Assembly (NCBI RefSeq): GCF_002008165.1
Contig: NZ_MRDM01000014.1
Location: 1,221,032 to 1,285,031 of the forward strand
From: Rhizobium laguerreae
Lineage (GTDB): Bacteria > Pseudomonadota > Alphaproteobacteria > Rhizobiales > Rhizobiaceae
DNA length: 64,000 nucleotides
Direction of reading: 5' to 3'
The notes beneath the pieces were generated by a model. That model ran no database searches. It was given only the letters and a program-made list of their open reading frames with translations, and was not told the origin of the DNA. Below are positions 53,739-62,256 of this stretch, piece after piece. Position 1 is the first letter of the stretch, and every line of letters begins with the position of its first letter. The position numbers were made by a program, and so were the translations under genes.

Positions 53739-54755
53739 ATGCGCTACTTCATTACAGGGACTGCCGGCTTTATCGGTTTTCATCTGGCCAGGCGCCTGCT
53801 GCAAGAGGGGCATGACGTCACAGGCTTCGACGGCCTGACTCCCTATTACAACGTCAAGCTCAAGGAGATGCGCCATGCGGCACTCTCCCAGTTTCCGGCC
53901 TTCAAACCCGTCATATCAATGCTCGAGGACCGGCCGGCGCTGGAAGCGGCTGTTCTGGCGGCCAAGCCCGACATCCTGATTCACCTCGCCGCACAGGCCG
54001 GCGTGCGCTACAGCCTGGAAAATCCCGAAGCCTATCTTCGTTCGAACGTCGAAGGCTCGTGGAACATCATGGAAATCGCGCGGCGCGTCGAAATCCGCCA
54101 TCTGATGCTGGCCTCGACATCATCGATCTATGGCGCCAATGCGACCGTCCCTTTTCGCGAGACCGATCGCGCCGACGAGCCGCTGACCATCTATGCGGCG
54201 ACGAAGAAATCGATGGAACTGATGGCGCACAGCTATGCCCATCTTCACAAAATTCCGACCACGGCTTTTCGTTTTTTCACCGTTTATGGCCCGTGGGGCC
54301 GGCCCGACATGGCGCTGTTCAAATTTACCAAGAACATGCTTGAAGGCCAGCCGATAGAAATCTATGGCGAAGGCAATATGAGCCGTGACTTCACGTATAT
54401 AGACGATCTCATCGAGGCGATCGTCAGGCTATCGGCGGTCGTCCCGTCCGAGGAAAATCGCCTCGAAAACACGGCTGTCGAAACGCTCTCGCGCCAAGCG
54501 CCCTTCCGTGTGGTCAATATTGGCGGAGGCCAGCCGGTCAGCCTGATGGATTTCGTCGAAACGGTGGAAAAGGCGCTCGGCCGTCCTGCCATTCGCAAGA
54601 TGCTGGCAATGCAGAAGGGTGACGTGCCGCGCACCTTCGCAGCTCCCGATCTGTTGGTCGCGCTGACCGGATACAAGCCGGATACGACCCTGGATGTCGG
54701 CGTCAAGGCCTTCGTCGACTGGTATCTCGACGTACGCAGCGAACTCGGCGCATAG
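53739..54755 (+). CDS. lpsL: UDP-glucuronate 4-epimerase (LpsL-like)
   Basis: A 338-residue extended short-chain dehydrogenase/reductase. ATG 53739 has AAGGTGGGA directly upstream and opens on the NAD-binding GTAGFIG (residues 7-13). The catalytic Ser in STSSIYGAN (~127-129) and the Tyr152/Lys156 pair in YAATK are present. AAQAGVRYSLENP, FTVYGPWGRPDMA and YGEGNMSRDFTYIDD place it among UDP-glucuronate 4-epimerases. It would make UDP-galacturonate for LPS core or EPS from the product of the dehydrogenase at 43266. It sits alone. Confidence 0.88.
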   Translation: MRYFITGTAGFIGFHLARRLLQEGHDVTGFDGLTPYYNVKLKEMRHAALSQFPAFKPVISMLEDRPALEAAVLAAKPDILIHLAAQAGVRYSLENPEAYLRSNVEGSWNIMEIARRVEIRHLMLASTSSIYGANATVPFRETDRADEPLTIYAATKKSMELMAHSYAHLHKIPTTAFRFFTVYGPWGRPDMALFKFTKNMLEGQPIEIYGEGNMSRDFTYIDDLIEAIVRLSAVVPSEENRLENTAVETLSRQAPFRVVNIGGGQPVSLMDFVETVEKALGRPAIRKMLAMQKGDVPRTFAAPDLLVALTGYKPDTTLDVGVKAFVDWYLDVRSELGA

Positions 54756-54764
54756 ATCAGCATA

Positions 54765-54789
54765 ATTCTAGGTCGGATCGACCTAGAAT
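54765..54789. terminator. Palindromic hairpin between convergent genes
   Basis: ATTCTAGGTCG (54765-54775) / CGACCTAGAAT (54779-54789), a perfect 11-bp stem with a 3-nt loop, in the 45 nt between convergent stops. It may end transcripts from both sides; there is no T-run. Confidence 0.5.
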
Positions 54790-54800
54790 CTAGTCAGGTG

Positions 54801-55115
54801 TCAGCGCAGAAACGCAACCGCTTGTACGGCATCGACCGCCGTCGAAAACACATAGTCGACGACAACGGTGAGGCTCCGCGAATAGGTCTTGAGCCGGTAG
54901 CCCTCGCCCTCGATCGCAGCGGGGCTGCGCAGGACGAACGGAACGCCAGGGCGCACGAAACCGGCGCGGGTCGTCAACGGAACCTCGGGCGAATGGCCGA
55001 TGGCGGAGGTGTACATCAGGTCGCGGGCAAGGCTGGCGGGGCCGACGGCGAATGCCGGGTCGGCAGCGGCAGTGATGGTCAGGGTCAAGGCGATGGCGGC
55101 AAGAGGTCTGTGCAT
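54801..55115 (-). CDS. Short exported protein, possible truncated relative of the transglutaminase-like family
   Basis: A 104-residue protein with a signal peptide (AIALTLTITAAADPAFA). After cleavage it reads VGPASLARDLMYTSAIG, close to AGPASFARGLTGSSAVS of the protein encoded at 42397, and a P-F-V-L motif sits where that one has PFAQVLF. It stops before the Cys/His/Asp catalytic part. It may be a truncated paralogue, or a small family of its own in which only the N-terminal piece is kept. The ending (VDAVQAVAFLR) does not match the longer protein. Confidence 0.55.
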   Translation of the reverse strand: MHRPLAAIALTLTITAAADPAFAVGPASLARDLMYTSAIGHSPEVPLTTRAGFVRPGVPFVLRSPAAIEGEGYRLKTYSRSLTVVVDYVFSTAVDAVQAVAFLR

Positions 55116-55367
55116 GTTGAAGTCCCCGTTTGCGGATCAGCGGGCGTTCGGTTTGCCCGGCTCCAAACGATCGACGCGTCTGTCCACGCTTCGGTCGCTT
55201 TCATGAGACCACTCTACACATCAGTATTTTCAGGGCTTTTAAGCAGATCGGTCAAATTTTACGAAATTTGACTTTCTGTCCGGAAGGCTCGCGAGCGCAT
55301 AAGGAAATACGTCCCGGCCGCGGGCGGGAATGCAACATCGGCAATGACCTGGACGCTGTATCGCAGT

Positions 55368-55520
55368 CTACAAAATACGATCCAGCTTCTTGTTGATATG
55401 CAGGTTCGGCATCACTCCCGCGCTTTGCGCGGCATGATAGGATTCGCGGGCCGCATCGAACGAGATCGACCACATGATGGCGCTAAGCAGCAGCGCGATA
55501 ATATAAATCTGAATACGCAT
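55368..55520 (-). CDS. Putative small single-span membrane protein
   Basis: A 50-residue protein from ATG 55520, starting MRIQIYIIALLLSAIMWSI, with one membrane segment at the N-terminus and a basic/polar tail. No clear ribosome binding site is visible; a longer version from 55574 is less membrane-like. The region 55116-55945 otherwise holds only the hairpin at 55700. Support rests on composition alone. Confidence 0.35.
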   Translation of the reverse strand: MRIQIYIIALLLSAIMWSISFDAARESYHAAQSAGVMPNLHINKKLDRIL

Positions 55521-55699
55521 CGAACCGGAGATACGGAAAGAGCAAGGCAGTTTTGTGTCAAAACAGTGCCGCAAGGATCACGAAAAAGTGGCGGGCTTTT
55601 TGTTTCGCAGCCGGTCGGCACAAGACATATTAGTGCCGTGAAAATTAGCGATATTGTATCGCTACCTGTTGGCAGCCGACCCCGAGGCTTGGTACCCTG

Positions 55700-55735
55700 A
55701 GAGACCCGTTCCCACGGGTCTCTTTGCCTTGTTTC
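55700..55735 (+). terminator. Rho-independent terminator with no gene before it on this strand
   Basis: AGAGACCCG (55700-55708) / CGGGTCTCT (55715-55723): 9-bp stem, 6-nt loop, then TTGCCTTGTTT. No protein gene points into it from the left, so it may end a small RNA. Confidence 0.55.
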
Positions 55736-55945
55736 CGAACGTTTTCCAGAACAGCTGAGATCGCCCTGATCCGAATTGACGCTGAACCGCTGAACGGCAT
55801 ATCTCATCCCTAATCAGATCACGCGTCAAGCCATGAGCGATGCCACGTTCTTGCCTTTGCCTCAGCAAAGGCATCGGCCGATAACATCGCTTCCAAAATA
55901 TATCATTCGATTGACTTATTTTTGTATCGGCGTTATAAAACTGGC

Positions 55946-56647
55946 ATGACCCAAGAACACGACAACCAGTCACCGGCTTCCGCCCGTGCCGAGATCGCGC
56001 GTCAGAAGATGCTGTCCGCCGCCCTCGACGTCTTCGGCCGTTATGGCTTCGACGGCGCTTCGACGCGCCAGCTCACGGAAGCGGCCGGCGTCAACCTGCA
56101 GGCAATCCCCTATTATTTCGGCAGTAAGGAAGGTCTCTACATCGCCACCGCCGAATATCTGATGATGCGGATCAATACGCATGTCGGTGACATGAGGGCG
56201 CGCGTCGGCGCGCATCTGCTGGCGCTCGATGCTGCAGGCAAACCGCTTGGTGAAGCGGAGGCTCGCCATTTCCTGACCGAGATTTTGCAGACCATGGTGA
56301 CGCTGTTCGTCGGCAAGGAGTCCGAATCCTGGGCGCGCTTCCTCATCCGCGAGCAGATGGAGCCGACAGAAGCCTTCACACGGGTCTATCAGGGACTCAT
56401 GCGGCCGATGATCGAGATGGGCCGACGGCTGATCGGCGCCATCCTTCATGAGGATCCCGCTTCGGAACATGTGCGCCTTCGCACCTTCGCCCTTCTCGGC
56501 AGCATTCTCGTCTTTCGCGTCGCCCATGCAGCCGTGCTCGCCCAGATGGAGTGGGACGGCGTCGGCCCGGAACAGGTGGAAACCGTGCGCGGCCTCGCCG
56601 CAGAGCTGGTCGATGCCATCGGTGCATCGAAAGGAAGTGCAGCATGA
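55946..56647 (+). CDS. TetR-family repressor (CerR-type C-terminal domain)
   Basis: A 233-residue regulator from ATG 55946. The HTH lies at residues ~17-62: RQKMLSAALDVFGRYGFDGA, then STRQLTEAAGVNLQAIPYYF and GSKEGLYIATAEYL. The rest resembles the CerR/DUF1956 ligand-binding domain (SWARFLIREQMEPTEAF). It overlaps the next gene (ATGA), so it is the first gene of the efflux operon and most likely represses it and itself, responding to a drug-like ligand. E. coli CecR/YbiH-YbhGFSR has the same arrangement. Confidence 0.9.
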   Translation: MTQEHDNQSPASARAEIARQKMLSAALDVFGRYGFDGASTRQLTEAAGVNLQAIPYYFGSKEGLYIATAEYLMMRINTHVGDMRARVGAHLLALDAAGKPLGEAEARHFLTEILQTMVTLFVGKESESWARFLIREQMEPTEAFTRVYQGLMRPMIEMGRRLIGAILHEDPASEHVRLRTFALLGSILVFRVAHAAVLAQMEWDGVGPEQVETVRGLAAELVDAIGASKGSAA

Positions 56648-57657
56648 AACGCATCCTTCCCATCGCCATCCTTCTCCTCGTTGCGGCGGGTGCCGCCGCC
56701 TGGTGGTACGCCCTGCCCCAAAAGCTCGGCTGGTTGCCTGAGCCCAGCCGCGAATTCGTCCTTTACGGCAATGTCGATATCCGCCAGGTCTCGCTCGGGT
56801 TCCGTGTCAGCGGCCGTCTCGCCGAACTCCACGCCGACGAAGGTGACGTCGTCAAAACGGGAACGGTTCTGGCAAAGCTCGATGCAGCACCCTATGAATT
56901 CGCGGTCCGCTCGGGCGAAGCCAATGTCGCAGCCCTCCAGGCAACGCTCGACAAGCTGAAGGCCGGTCCGCGGCCGACAGAGATCGCCCAGGCGCGCGCC
57001 GCCTATGACGAAAGTATCGCCGATCTCCGCAATGCCAATCTCGCCTATGACCGCGCCCGCCAGTTGCGCCCGCAGGGCACGATCTCCGAGGCCAGCCTTG
57101 ATCAGGCGACCGCTGCAAGGGCCATGGCCGCCGCACGCTCCGACTCCGCCAACGAGGCGTTGAAACTCCTGCTGGAAGGCTCCCGTGTCGAGGATATCAC
57201 CGCCGCCGACGCCCAGTTGAAGGCGGCGCAGGCAACGCTTGCCTCGGCCCGCACCTCGCTTGATGATACCGAACTGCGCGCGCCGAACGACGGCGTCATG
57301 CTCTCCCGCGTCCGGGAAAATGGCGCGATCGTTTCCCCCGCCGACACCGTCTTCGTGTTGTCGCTGACAGAACCCGTCTGGGTACGCACCTATGTCGCCG
57401 AGCCCGATCTCGGCCGCATCCATCCCGGCATGAAGGTTGCGGTCACCTCCGATACGGCGCCCGACAAACCCTATGAAGGCACGATAGGCTTCATCTCGCC
57501 GGTTGCCGAATTCACCCCGAAATCGGTGGAAACGCCGGAACTTAGGACCGACCTCGTCTATCGCCTGCGTGTTGTCATCGACAAGCCCGGCCCGGATCTG
57601 CGCCAGGGCATGCCGGTCACCGTGCGTTTTCCCACGCCGACGGCGGGCGGACAATGA
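56644..57657 (+). CDS. HlyD-family periplasmic adaptor (YbhG-like)
   Basis: A 337-residue adaptor starting at ATG 56644, overlapping the TetR stop. An N-terminal membrane anchor (ILPIAILLLVAAGAAAWWYA) is followed by YGNVDIRQVSLGFRVSGRLA (first lipoyl half). A coiled coil spans ~85-200 with a hairpin tip at QLRPQGTISEASLDQAT. The second lipoyl half is LRAPNDGVMLSRVRENGA, and the C-terminal barrel has EGTIGFISPVAEFTPK. It should connect the ABC exporter encoded downstream to an outer-membrane channel. Its stop overlaps the ATPase start by 4 nt. Confidence 0.9.
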   Translation: MKRILPIAILLLVAAGAAAWWYALPQKLGWLPEPSREFVLYGNVDIRQVSLGFRVSGRLAELHADEGDVVKTGTVLAKLDAAPYEFAVRSGEANVAALQATLDKLKAGPRPTEIAQARAAYDESIADLRNANLAYDRARQLRPQGTISEASLDQATAARAMAAARSDSANEALKLLLEGSRVEDITAADAQLKAAQATLASARTSLDDTELRAPNDGVMLSRVRENGAIVSPADTVFVLSLTEPVWVRTYVAEPDLGRIHPGMKVAVTSDTAPDKPYEGTIGFISPVAEFTPKSVETPELRTDLVYRLRVVIDKPGPDLRQGMPVTVRFPTPTAGGQ

Positions 57658-59399
57658 CCGCCGCCGAGACCGGCCGGGGCGACAAGCCGCTCGTCCGGAT
57701 CGACGGTGTCACCAAGCGCTTCGGCGATGCGCCAGCCGCTCTTGACGCCGTCTCCGGCATGATCGGCGGCGGCGCAATCACCGGTCTCGTCGGCCCTGAC
57801 GGCGCCGGCAAAACGACGCTGATCCGCCTGATGACTGGCCTGATGCTGCCCGACACGGGAACGATGGAGGTTCTCGGCTTCGACACGCGCAAGAACCCCG
57901 CCGGCATCCAGGCGGCGATCGGCTACATGCCGCAGCGCTTCGGTCTCTATGAGGACCTTTCGGTGCAGGAAAACCTCGATCTCTATGCCGATCTGCGGGG
58001 CCTGCCGAAGAGCGAACGCGCAAGCGCCTTCGACGAGCTGCTCACTTTTACCGACCTCAAGCGTTTCACCGGTAGGCTCGCCGGAAAGCTCTCCGGCGGC
58101 ATGAAGCAGAAGCTCGGCCTTGCCTGCGCGCTTCTGAAGAAGCCGCGCCTGCTGCTGCTCGACGAGCCGGGCGTCGGCGTCGACCCGATCTCGCGCCGCG
58201 ACCTCTGGAAGATGGTCGAGAACCTGACGAAGGAAGGCATCGGCGTCCTTTGGTCGACCGCCTATCTCGACGAAGCTGAAGCCTGCGACCATGTGCTGCT
58301 CTTGAACCAGGGAAAGCTGCTCTTTTCGGGAAAACCTGATGACATGACCGGTCGCGTCAACGACCGGGTTTTCCGCGTCTCGGGCATGACAGGGCGCCGC
58401 CGGCAGGTGCTCGCCGGGCTTCTGCAGGCCGATGGCGTCATCGACGGCGTGATCCAGGGCGAAGCGATCCGCCTCGTCGCCGCCAGGGACAAGAAACCGG
58501 ATATCGGCTCGGCCGGCGATGGCGCAACGCTCACCCCTGCCCCGCCGCGCTTCGAGGATGCTTTCATCGACATGCTGGGCGGTGGTCCTGGCGGCCGTTC
58601 GAGGCTGGCCGAGGCGCAAGAGCCGACGAAGGGCGATGACGACCGGCCGGTGATCGAGGCCAAGGGGCTGACCAAGCGCTTCGGCGATTTCACCGCTGCC
58701 GACAATATCAGCTTCGATATCCGCCGCGGCGAAATCTTCGGCCTGCTCGGCCCGAACGGCGCCGGCAAATCCACCACCTTCAAGATGCTCTGCGGCCTGT
58801 TGAAGCCGACCGGCGGAGAAGGCCGCGTTGCCGGTTTCGACCTTCGCCGCGATGCCGCCGAGGCCCGCAACCAGCTTGGCTATATGGCGCAGAAATTCTC
58901 GCTCTACGGCGATCTGACCGTCATGCAGAACCTCGAATTCTTCTCCGGCGTCTATGGCCTTCGCGGAAGACACCGGCGCGAGCGCATCGAGCTGATGGCC
59001 GGCATCTTCGATTTCGGGCGCCATGTCAGCCAGCCGGCCAAGGACCTGCCGCTTGGCCTGAAACAGCGGTTGGCGCTTGCCTGCGCCGTCATGCACGAGC
59101 CACGCGCCCTCTTCCTCGACGAACCGACCTCCGGCGTCGATCCGATCACCCGGCGCGAATTCTGGACGCATATCAACGCCCTGGTCGAAAAGGGCGTCAC
59201 GGTGCTCGTCACCACCCATTTCATGGACGAGGCCGAATATTGCGACCGCATCTCGCTGATCTATCGCGGCCGCTCGATCGCGCTCGGCTCGCCCGATGAA
59301 TTGAAGGCCCGCGTCGCGACCAAGGAGCTGCCCGACCCGACAATGGAGGATGCCTTCATCGCCCTGGTACAGCAATCCGAGAAGGAGAATGCAGCATGA
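57654..59399 (+). CDS. Fused double ATPase of an ABC exporter (YbhF-like)
   Basis: A 581-residue protein with two full ABC ATPase domains in tandem. Walker A sites are GPDGAGKTT (~residue 43) and GPNGAGKST (~365). The first signature is LSGGMKQKLGLACAL; the second is LPLGLKQRLALACAVM (LPLG rather than LSGG, so that site may be weaker). Walker B stretches are LLLLDEPGVGVDP and ALFLDEPTSGVDP. It powers the two membrane proteins encoded next (4-nt overlap with the first). Typical of drug or lipid exporters of the ABC-2 type. Confidence 0.92.
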   Translation: MTAAETGRGDKPLVRIDGVTKRFGDAPAALDAVSGMIGGGAITGLVGPDGAGKTTLIRLMTGLMLPDTGTMEVLGFDTRKNPAGIQAAIGYMPQRFGLYEDLSVQENLDLYADLRGLPKSERASAFDELLTFTDLKRFTGRLAGKLSGGMKQKLGLACALLKKPRLLLLDEPGVGVDPISRRDLWKMVENLTKEGIGVLWSTAYLDEAEACDHVLLLNQGKLLFSGKPDDMTGRVNDRVFRVSGMTGRRRQVLAGLLQADGVIDGVIQGEAIRLVAARDKKPDIGSAGDGATLTPAPPRFEDAFIDMLGGGPGGRSRLAEAQEPTKGDDDRPVIEAKGLTKRFGDFTAADNISFDIRRGEIFGLLGPNGAGKSTTFKMLCGLLKPTGGEGRVAGFDLRRDAAEARNQLGYMAQKFSLYGDLTVMQNLEFFSGVYGLRGRHRRERIELMAGIFDFGRHVSQPAKDLPLGLKQRLALACAVMHEPRALFLDEPTSGVDPITRREFWTHINALVEKGVTVLVTTHFMDEAEYCDRISLIYRGRSIALGSPDELKARVATKELPDPTMEDAFIALVQQSEKENAA

Positions 59400-60523
59400 G
59401 CACCTCTTCCGGCTGGATGCGGCGTCTCTTGGCCCTCGTGCGCAAGGAAAGCTTTCAGGCGATCCGCGATCCGAGCAGCATCCTCATCGCTTTCGTGCTG
59501 CCGCTGATTCTGCTTTTTCTTTTCGGCTACGGCGTCTCGCTCGATACCACCCGCACCCGCATCGGCCTCGTGACCGAGGAGATGACGCCGCTGACGCAGG
59601 ATCTGTCGGCCAGTTTCCAGGCCTCCCGCTATTTCGATGTGGCCATCAGCCGCGACCGGCGTCTGTTCGAGGAAGATCTCGTGCTCGGCAAGCTGCGCGG
59701 CATCGTCGTCATCCCCGCCGATTTCACCACGCGCTACACCGCCGGCAACCGGCCGGATATCCAGGTGATCGTCGATGGCTCCGAACCGAACACGGCGAAT
59801 TTCGTGCAGAATTATGCCCAAGGCACTGTTGCCAACTGGGAGCGGCAGAGGCAGGCGGACGTCGCCTCCCACAGTCCCGCCATTTCGGTCGAGCAGCGCT
59901 TCTGGTTCAATCCTGAACTGACCAGCCGCAATTTCCTCGTGCCCGGCTCGATCGCCATCGTCATGACGCTGGTCGGCACGCTTCTGACCTCGCTCGTCGT
60001 CGCCCGCGAATGGGAGCGGGGCACGATGGAGGCGATGATGGCGACACCAGTGACGGCGGTCGAACTGCTCGCCGGCAAGATCCTGCCCTATTTCCTGCTC
60101 GGCCTCACCTCGATGACGCTCTGCGTGCTGCTTGCGGTCTTTCTCTTCGGCGTGCCGTTCCGCGGCTCCGTCGCTGCTCTTTATGCGCTGTCGGCCGCTT
60201 TCCTGATCCCGGCGCTTGGCCAGGGCCTATTGATATCGACGGCCACGAAGAACCAGTTCCTTGCCTCGCAGCTGGCGTTGATCTCTGCCTTTCTCCCTGC
60301 TTTCCTGCTGTCTGGCTTCCTCTTCGAGATCAATTCCATGCCGACCGTGATCCAGTGGATCACCTTCATCGTGCCGGCGCGCTACCTGATCCCCAGCCTG
60401 CAGACGGTGTTCCTGGCCGGCGACATCTGGCCGATGTTTCTGCAGGCGATCGGCGTGATGCTGACGATCGGCGCCATCATGTTCGTGCTGGCGGCCCGCA
60501 GCACCAGAAAGAGGATCGGCTGA
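59396..60523 (+). CDS. ABC-2 type membrane subunit (YbhS-like)
   Basis: A 375-residue permease: one membrane helix near residue 30 (SILIAFVLPLILLFLFGYG), a long periplasmic domain (~60-175) and five helices in the C-terminal half (IAIVMTLVGTLLTSLVVARE, GLTSMTLCVLLAVFLFG, SAAFLIPALGQGLLI, LISAFLPAFLLSGFLFEI, and a final MLTIGAIMFVLAA). WERGTMEAMMATPV is a typical ABC-2 segment. It starts within the ATPase stop and is 1 nt before the second permease gene. Confidence 0.9.
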   Translation: MSTSSGWMRRLLALVRKESFQAIRDPSSILIAFVLPLILLFLFGYGVSLDTTRTRIGLVTEEMTPLTQDLSASFQASRYFDVAISRDRRLFEEDLVLGKLRGIVVIPADFTTRYTAGNRPDIQVIVDGSEPNTANFVQNYAQGTVANWERQRQADVASHSPAISVEQRFWFNPELTSRNFLVPGSIAIVMTLVGTLLTSLVVAREWERGTMEAMMATPVTAVELLAGKILPYFLLGLTSMTLCVLLAVFLFGVPFRGSVAALYALSAAFLIPALGQGLLISTATKNQFLASQLALISAFLPAFLLSGFLFEINSMPTVIQWITFIVPARYLIPSLQTVFLAGDIWPMFLQAIGVMLTIGAIMFVLAARSTRKRIG

Positions 60524-60524
60524 G

Positions 60525-61637
60525 ATGGGTTGGACAAGGCTCTACGCCCTGATCGTCAAGGAACTGCTCGCCGTGCTGCGCGATCCCAAGGGCCGCGCCA
60601 TTCTGATCGGCCCGCCGATCGTCCAGCTTCTCGTCTTCTCCTATGCGGCGACGCTCGAAGTCCGCAATGTCGACGTGATGATCCTCAACCGCGACAGCGG
60701 TCACTGGGGCCAGGAACTGATCGAGCGCATCGATGGCTCGCCGACCTTCCGGAAGATCGAGATTGCAGGAAGCCAACCAGATGTCCGGGTGGCGATCGAC
60801 AACCAAACTGCCATTGCCGTCGTTCAGATCGGGCCGGACTTTTCGCGCAATATTGAGGCGGGAGCGCCGGCCGACCTGCAGGTGGTGCTCGACGGCCGCC
60901 GCTCCAACGCCTCGCAGATCGTCGCGGGCTATCTCTCGCAGATCGGCGCCGCCCTCGCCGCCGAGACGCCGGCCGGCAAACGTGCCGGCGCCGACATCGT
61001 CTCGACAGTGCCGCGCAACTGGTTCAACCCGAACCTCACCTATCAATGGTTCATGGTGCCGAACCTGATCGCCAGCATCGCGCTGCTGATCGGCCTCATC
61101 GTCACGGCGCTGTCGATCGCCCGCGAGCGCGAGCTCGGCACCTTCGACCAGTTGATGGTCTCGCCGCTGCGCATCCACGAGATCCTGATCGGCAAACTGA
61201 TCCCGCCTATGATGATCGGCCTCTTCCACATCACCGTCTATATCCTGGCCGCCGTCTTCCTCTTCGAGGTGCCGCTGCGCGGCTCGCTCTTCCTGCTTTA
61301 CGGCAGCGCAATCTTCTATCTCGGTTCGGTCGCCGGCCTCGGCCTGTTCATTTCGGCGCTGTCGATGACACAGCAGCAGGCGATCCTCGGCGCTTTCCTG
61401 TTCATGGTCCCCGCCATGCTCCTCTCCGGCTTCGCGACGCCGATCGAGAACATGCCGGGGTGGCTGCAGCCGGTGACACTGATCAATCCGCTGCGCTATT
61501 TCCTGGTGATCGTCAAAGGCGTCTTCCTCAAGGATATTCCGCTGAGCGAGGTGGTGAACCAGACAATCCCACTAGCGCTGATCGCCACTGTTACGCTCAG
61601 CGCCGCCGCCTGGCTTTTCCGCCGGCGGCTGGAATAA
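60525..61637 (+). CDS. ABC-2 type membrane subunit (YbhR-like)
   Basis: A 370-residue paralogue of the preceding permease with the same layout: a helix near residue 30 (ILIGPPIVQLLVFSYAATLE), a periplasmic domain and five C-terminal helices. The ABC-2 segment is ARERELGTFDQLMVSPLRIHEILIG, cut here at LGTFDQLMVSPL. The two permeases form a heterodimer in the YbhFSR exporter. It ends the TetR-HlyD-ATPase-permease-permease operon; no clear terminator is seen in the 130 nt that follow. Confidence 0.9.
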   Translation: MGWTRLYALIVKELLAVLRDPKGRAILIGPPIVQLLVFSYAATLEVRNVDVMILNRDSGHWGQELIERIDGSPTFRKIEIAGSQPDVRVAIDNQTAIAVVQIGPDFSRNIEAGAPADLQVVLDGRRSNASQIVAGYLSQIGAALAAETPAGKRAGADIVSTVPRNWFNPNLTYQWFMVPNLIASIALLIGLIVTALSIARERELGTFDQLMVSPLRIHEILIGKLIPPMMIGLFHITVYILAAVFLFEVPLRGSLFLLYGSAIFYLGSVAGLGLFISALSMTQQQAILGAFLFMVPAMLLSGFATPIENMPGWLQPVTLINPLRYFLVIVKGVFLKDIPLSEVVNQTIPLALIATVTLSAAAWLFRRRLE

Positions 61638-61767
61638 TGCCTTCGGACCCATGCTTCAGCTGCCTCACATTATGTGAACCGGCCGCCCAAAGCGTGACTC
61701 TCTCCTGCCGGAACCTCGGATTGGCGCGGTCGTTACCCAAGCGCAACCCCAGCAAAGGAGAAGCAAA

Positions 61768-62163
61768 ATGTACAAGATCCTACTTGTCTCCAGCGCCCTT
61801 GCGCTGTCGTCGCTCGCCACCAATGCGCTCGCTGACGGAGCCGTCACCGGTGCAGCCGGCGGCGCCATCACCGGCGCAATCGTCGGCGGCCCTGTGGGTG
61901 CTGCCGTTGGCGGCGTGGCCGGCGGTGTCGCCGGCGCAGTGATCGATCCGCCGCCGCGCGAGGTCGTCACCTATGTCCAGCAGCAGCCGACCCCAACCGC
62001 TTCTGTGGTCGTCCAGGAACCCATTGTCGTCGGCAAGCCGCTTCCGGCGGATGTCGTCGTGACGCCGGTGCCTGACAATCCGAAATATGCTTACACGGTC
62101 ATCAACGATCGCCGTGTGATCGTCGAACCCCGCACCCACCGCGTGGTGCAGGTGATTGAATAA
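61768..62163 (+). CDS. Exported glycine-zipper protein (DUF1236-like)
   Basis: A 131-residue protein with a signal peptide (LLVSSALALSSLATNALA). The mature part opens with a glycine-zipper membrane stretch (GAAGGAITGAIVGGPVGAAV). A short linker (QQQPTPT) leads to a beta domain with the DUF1236-type pattern KPLPADVVVTPVP, YAYTVINDRRVIVEPRTHRV. Common in rhizobia and possibly an outer-membrane or periplasmic stress protein. AAAGGAG 6 nt before the ATG. Two hairpins follow the stop. Confidence 0.85.
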   Translation: MYKILLVSSALALSSLATNALADGAVTGAAGGAITGAIVGGPVGAAVGGVAGGVAGAVIDPPPREVVTYVQQQPTPTASVVVQEPIVVGKPLPADVVVTPVPDNPKYAYTVINDRRVIVEPRTHRVVQVIE

Positions 62164-62168
62164 ATAGG

Positions 62169-62201
62169 AAGAAAGGGTACGGCTCCCACGGACCCTTTCT
62201 T
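62169..62201 (+). terminator. Hairpin after the glycine-zipper gene
   Basis: AAGAAAGGGT (62169-62178) / ACCCTTTCTT (62192-62201), perfect 10-bp stem, 13-nt loop, 5 nt past the stop. The stem itself ends in T-rich sequence. Confidence 0.65.
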
Positions 62202-62210
62202 CTAGCGAAA

Positions 62211-62245
62211 ACCGCCGCCCCGAAAGGACGGCGGTCGTGCTTTTT
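62211..62245 (+). terminator. Second hairpin with T-run between convergent genes
   Basis: ACCGCCG (62211-62217) / CGGCGGT (62229-62235), extended by two further G-C pairs across one mismatch, followed shortly by TTTTT (62241-62245). A second intrinsic terminator candidate. Confidence 0.6.
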
Positions 62246-62256
62246 GATCGAGCGGA

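Noticed and set aside
57558..59375. Long minus-strand open frame (605 codons) opposite the double ATPase gene
   Set aside because: Antisense shadow of a gene with all ABC motifs; the antisense product has no recognisable domain.
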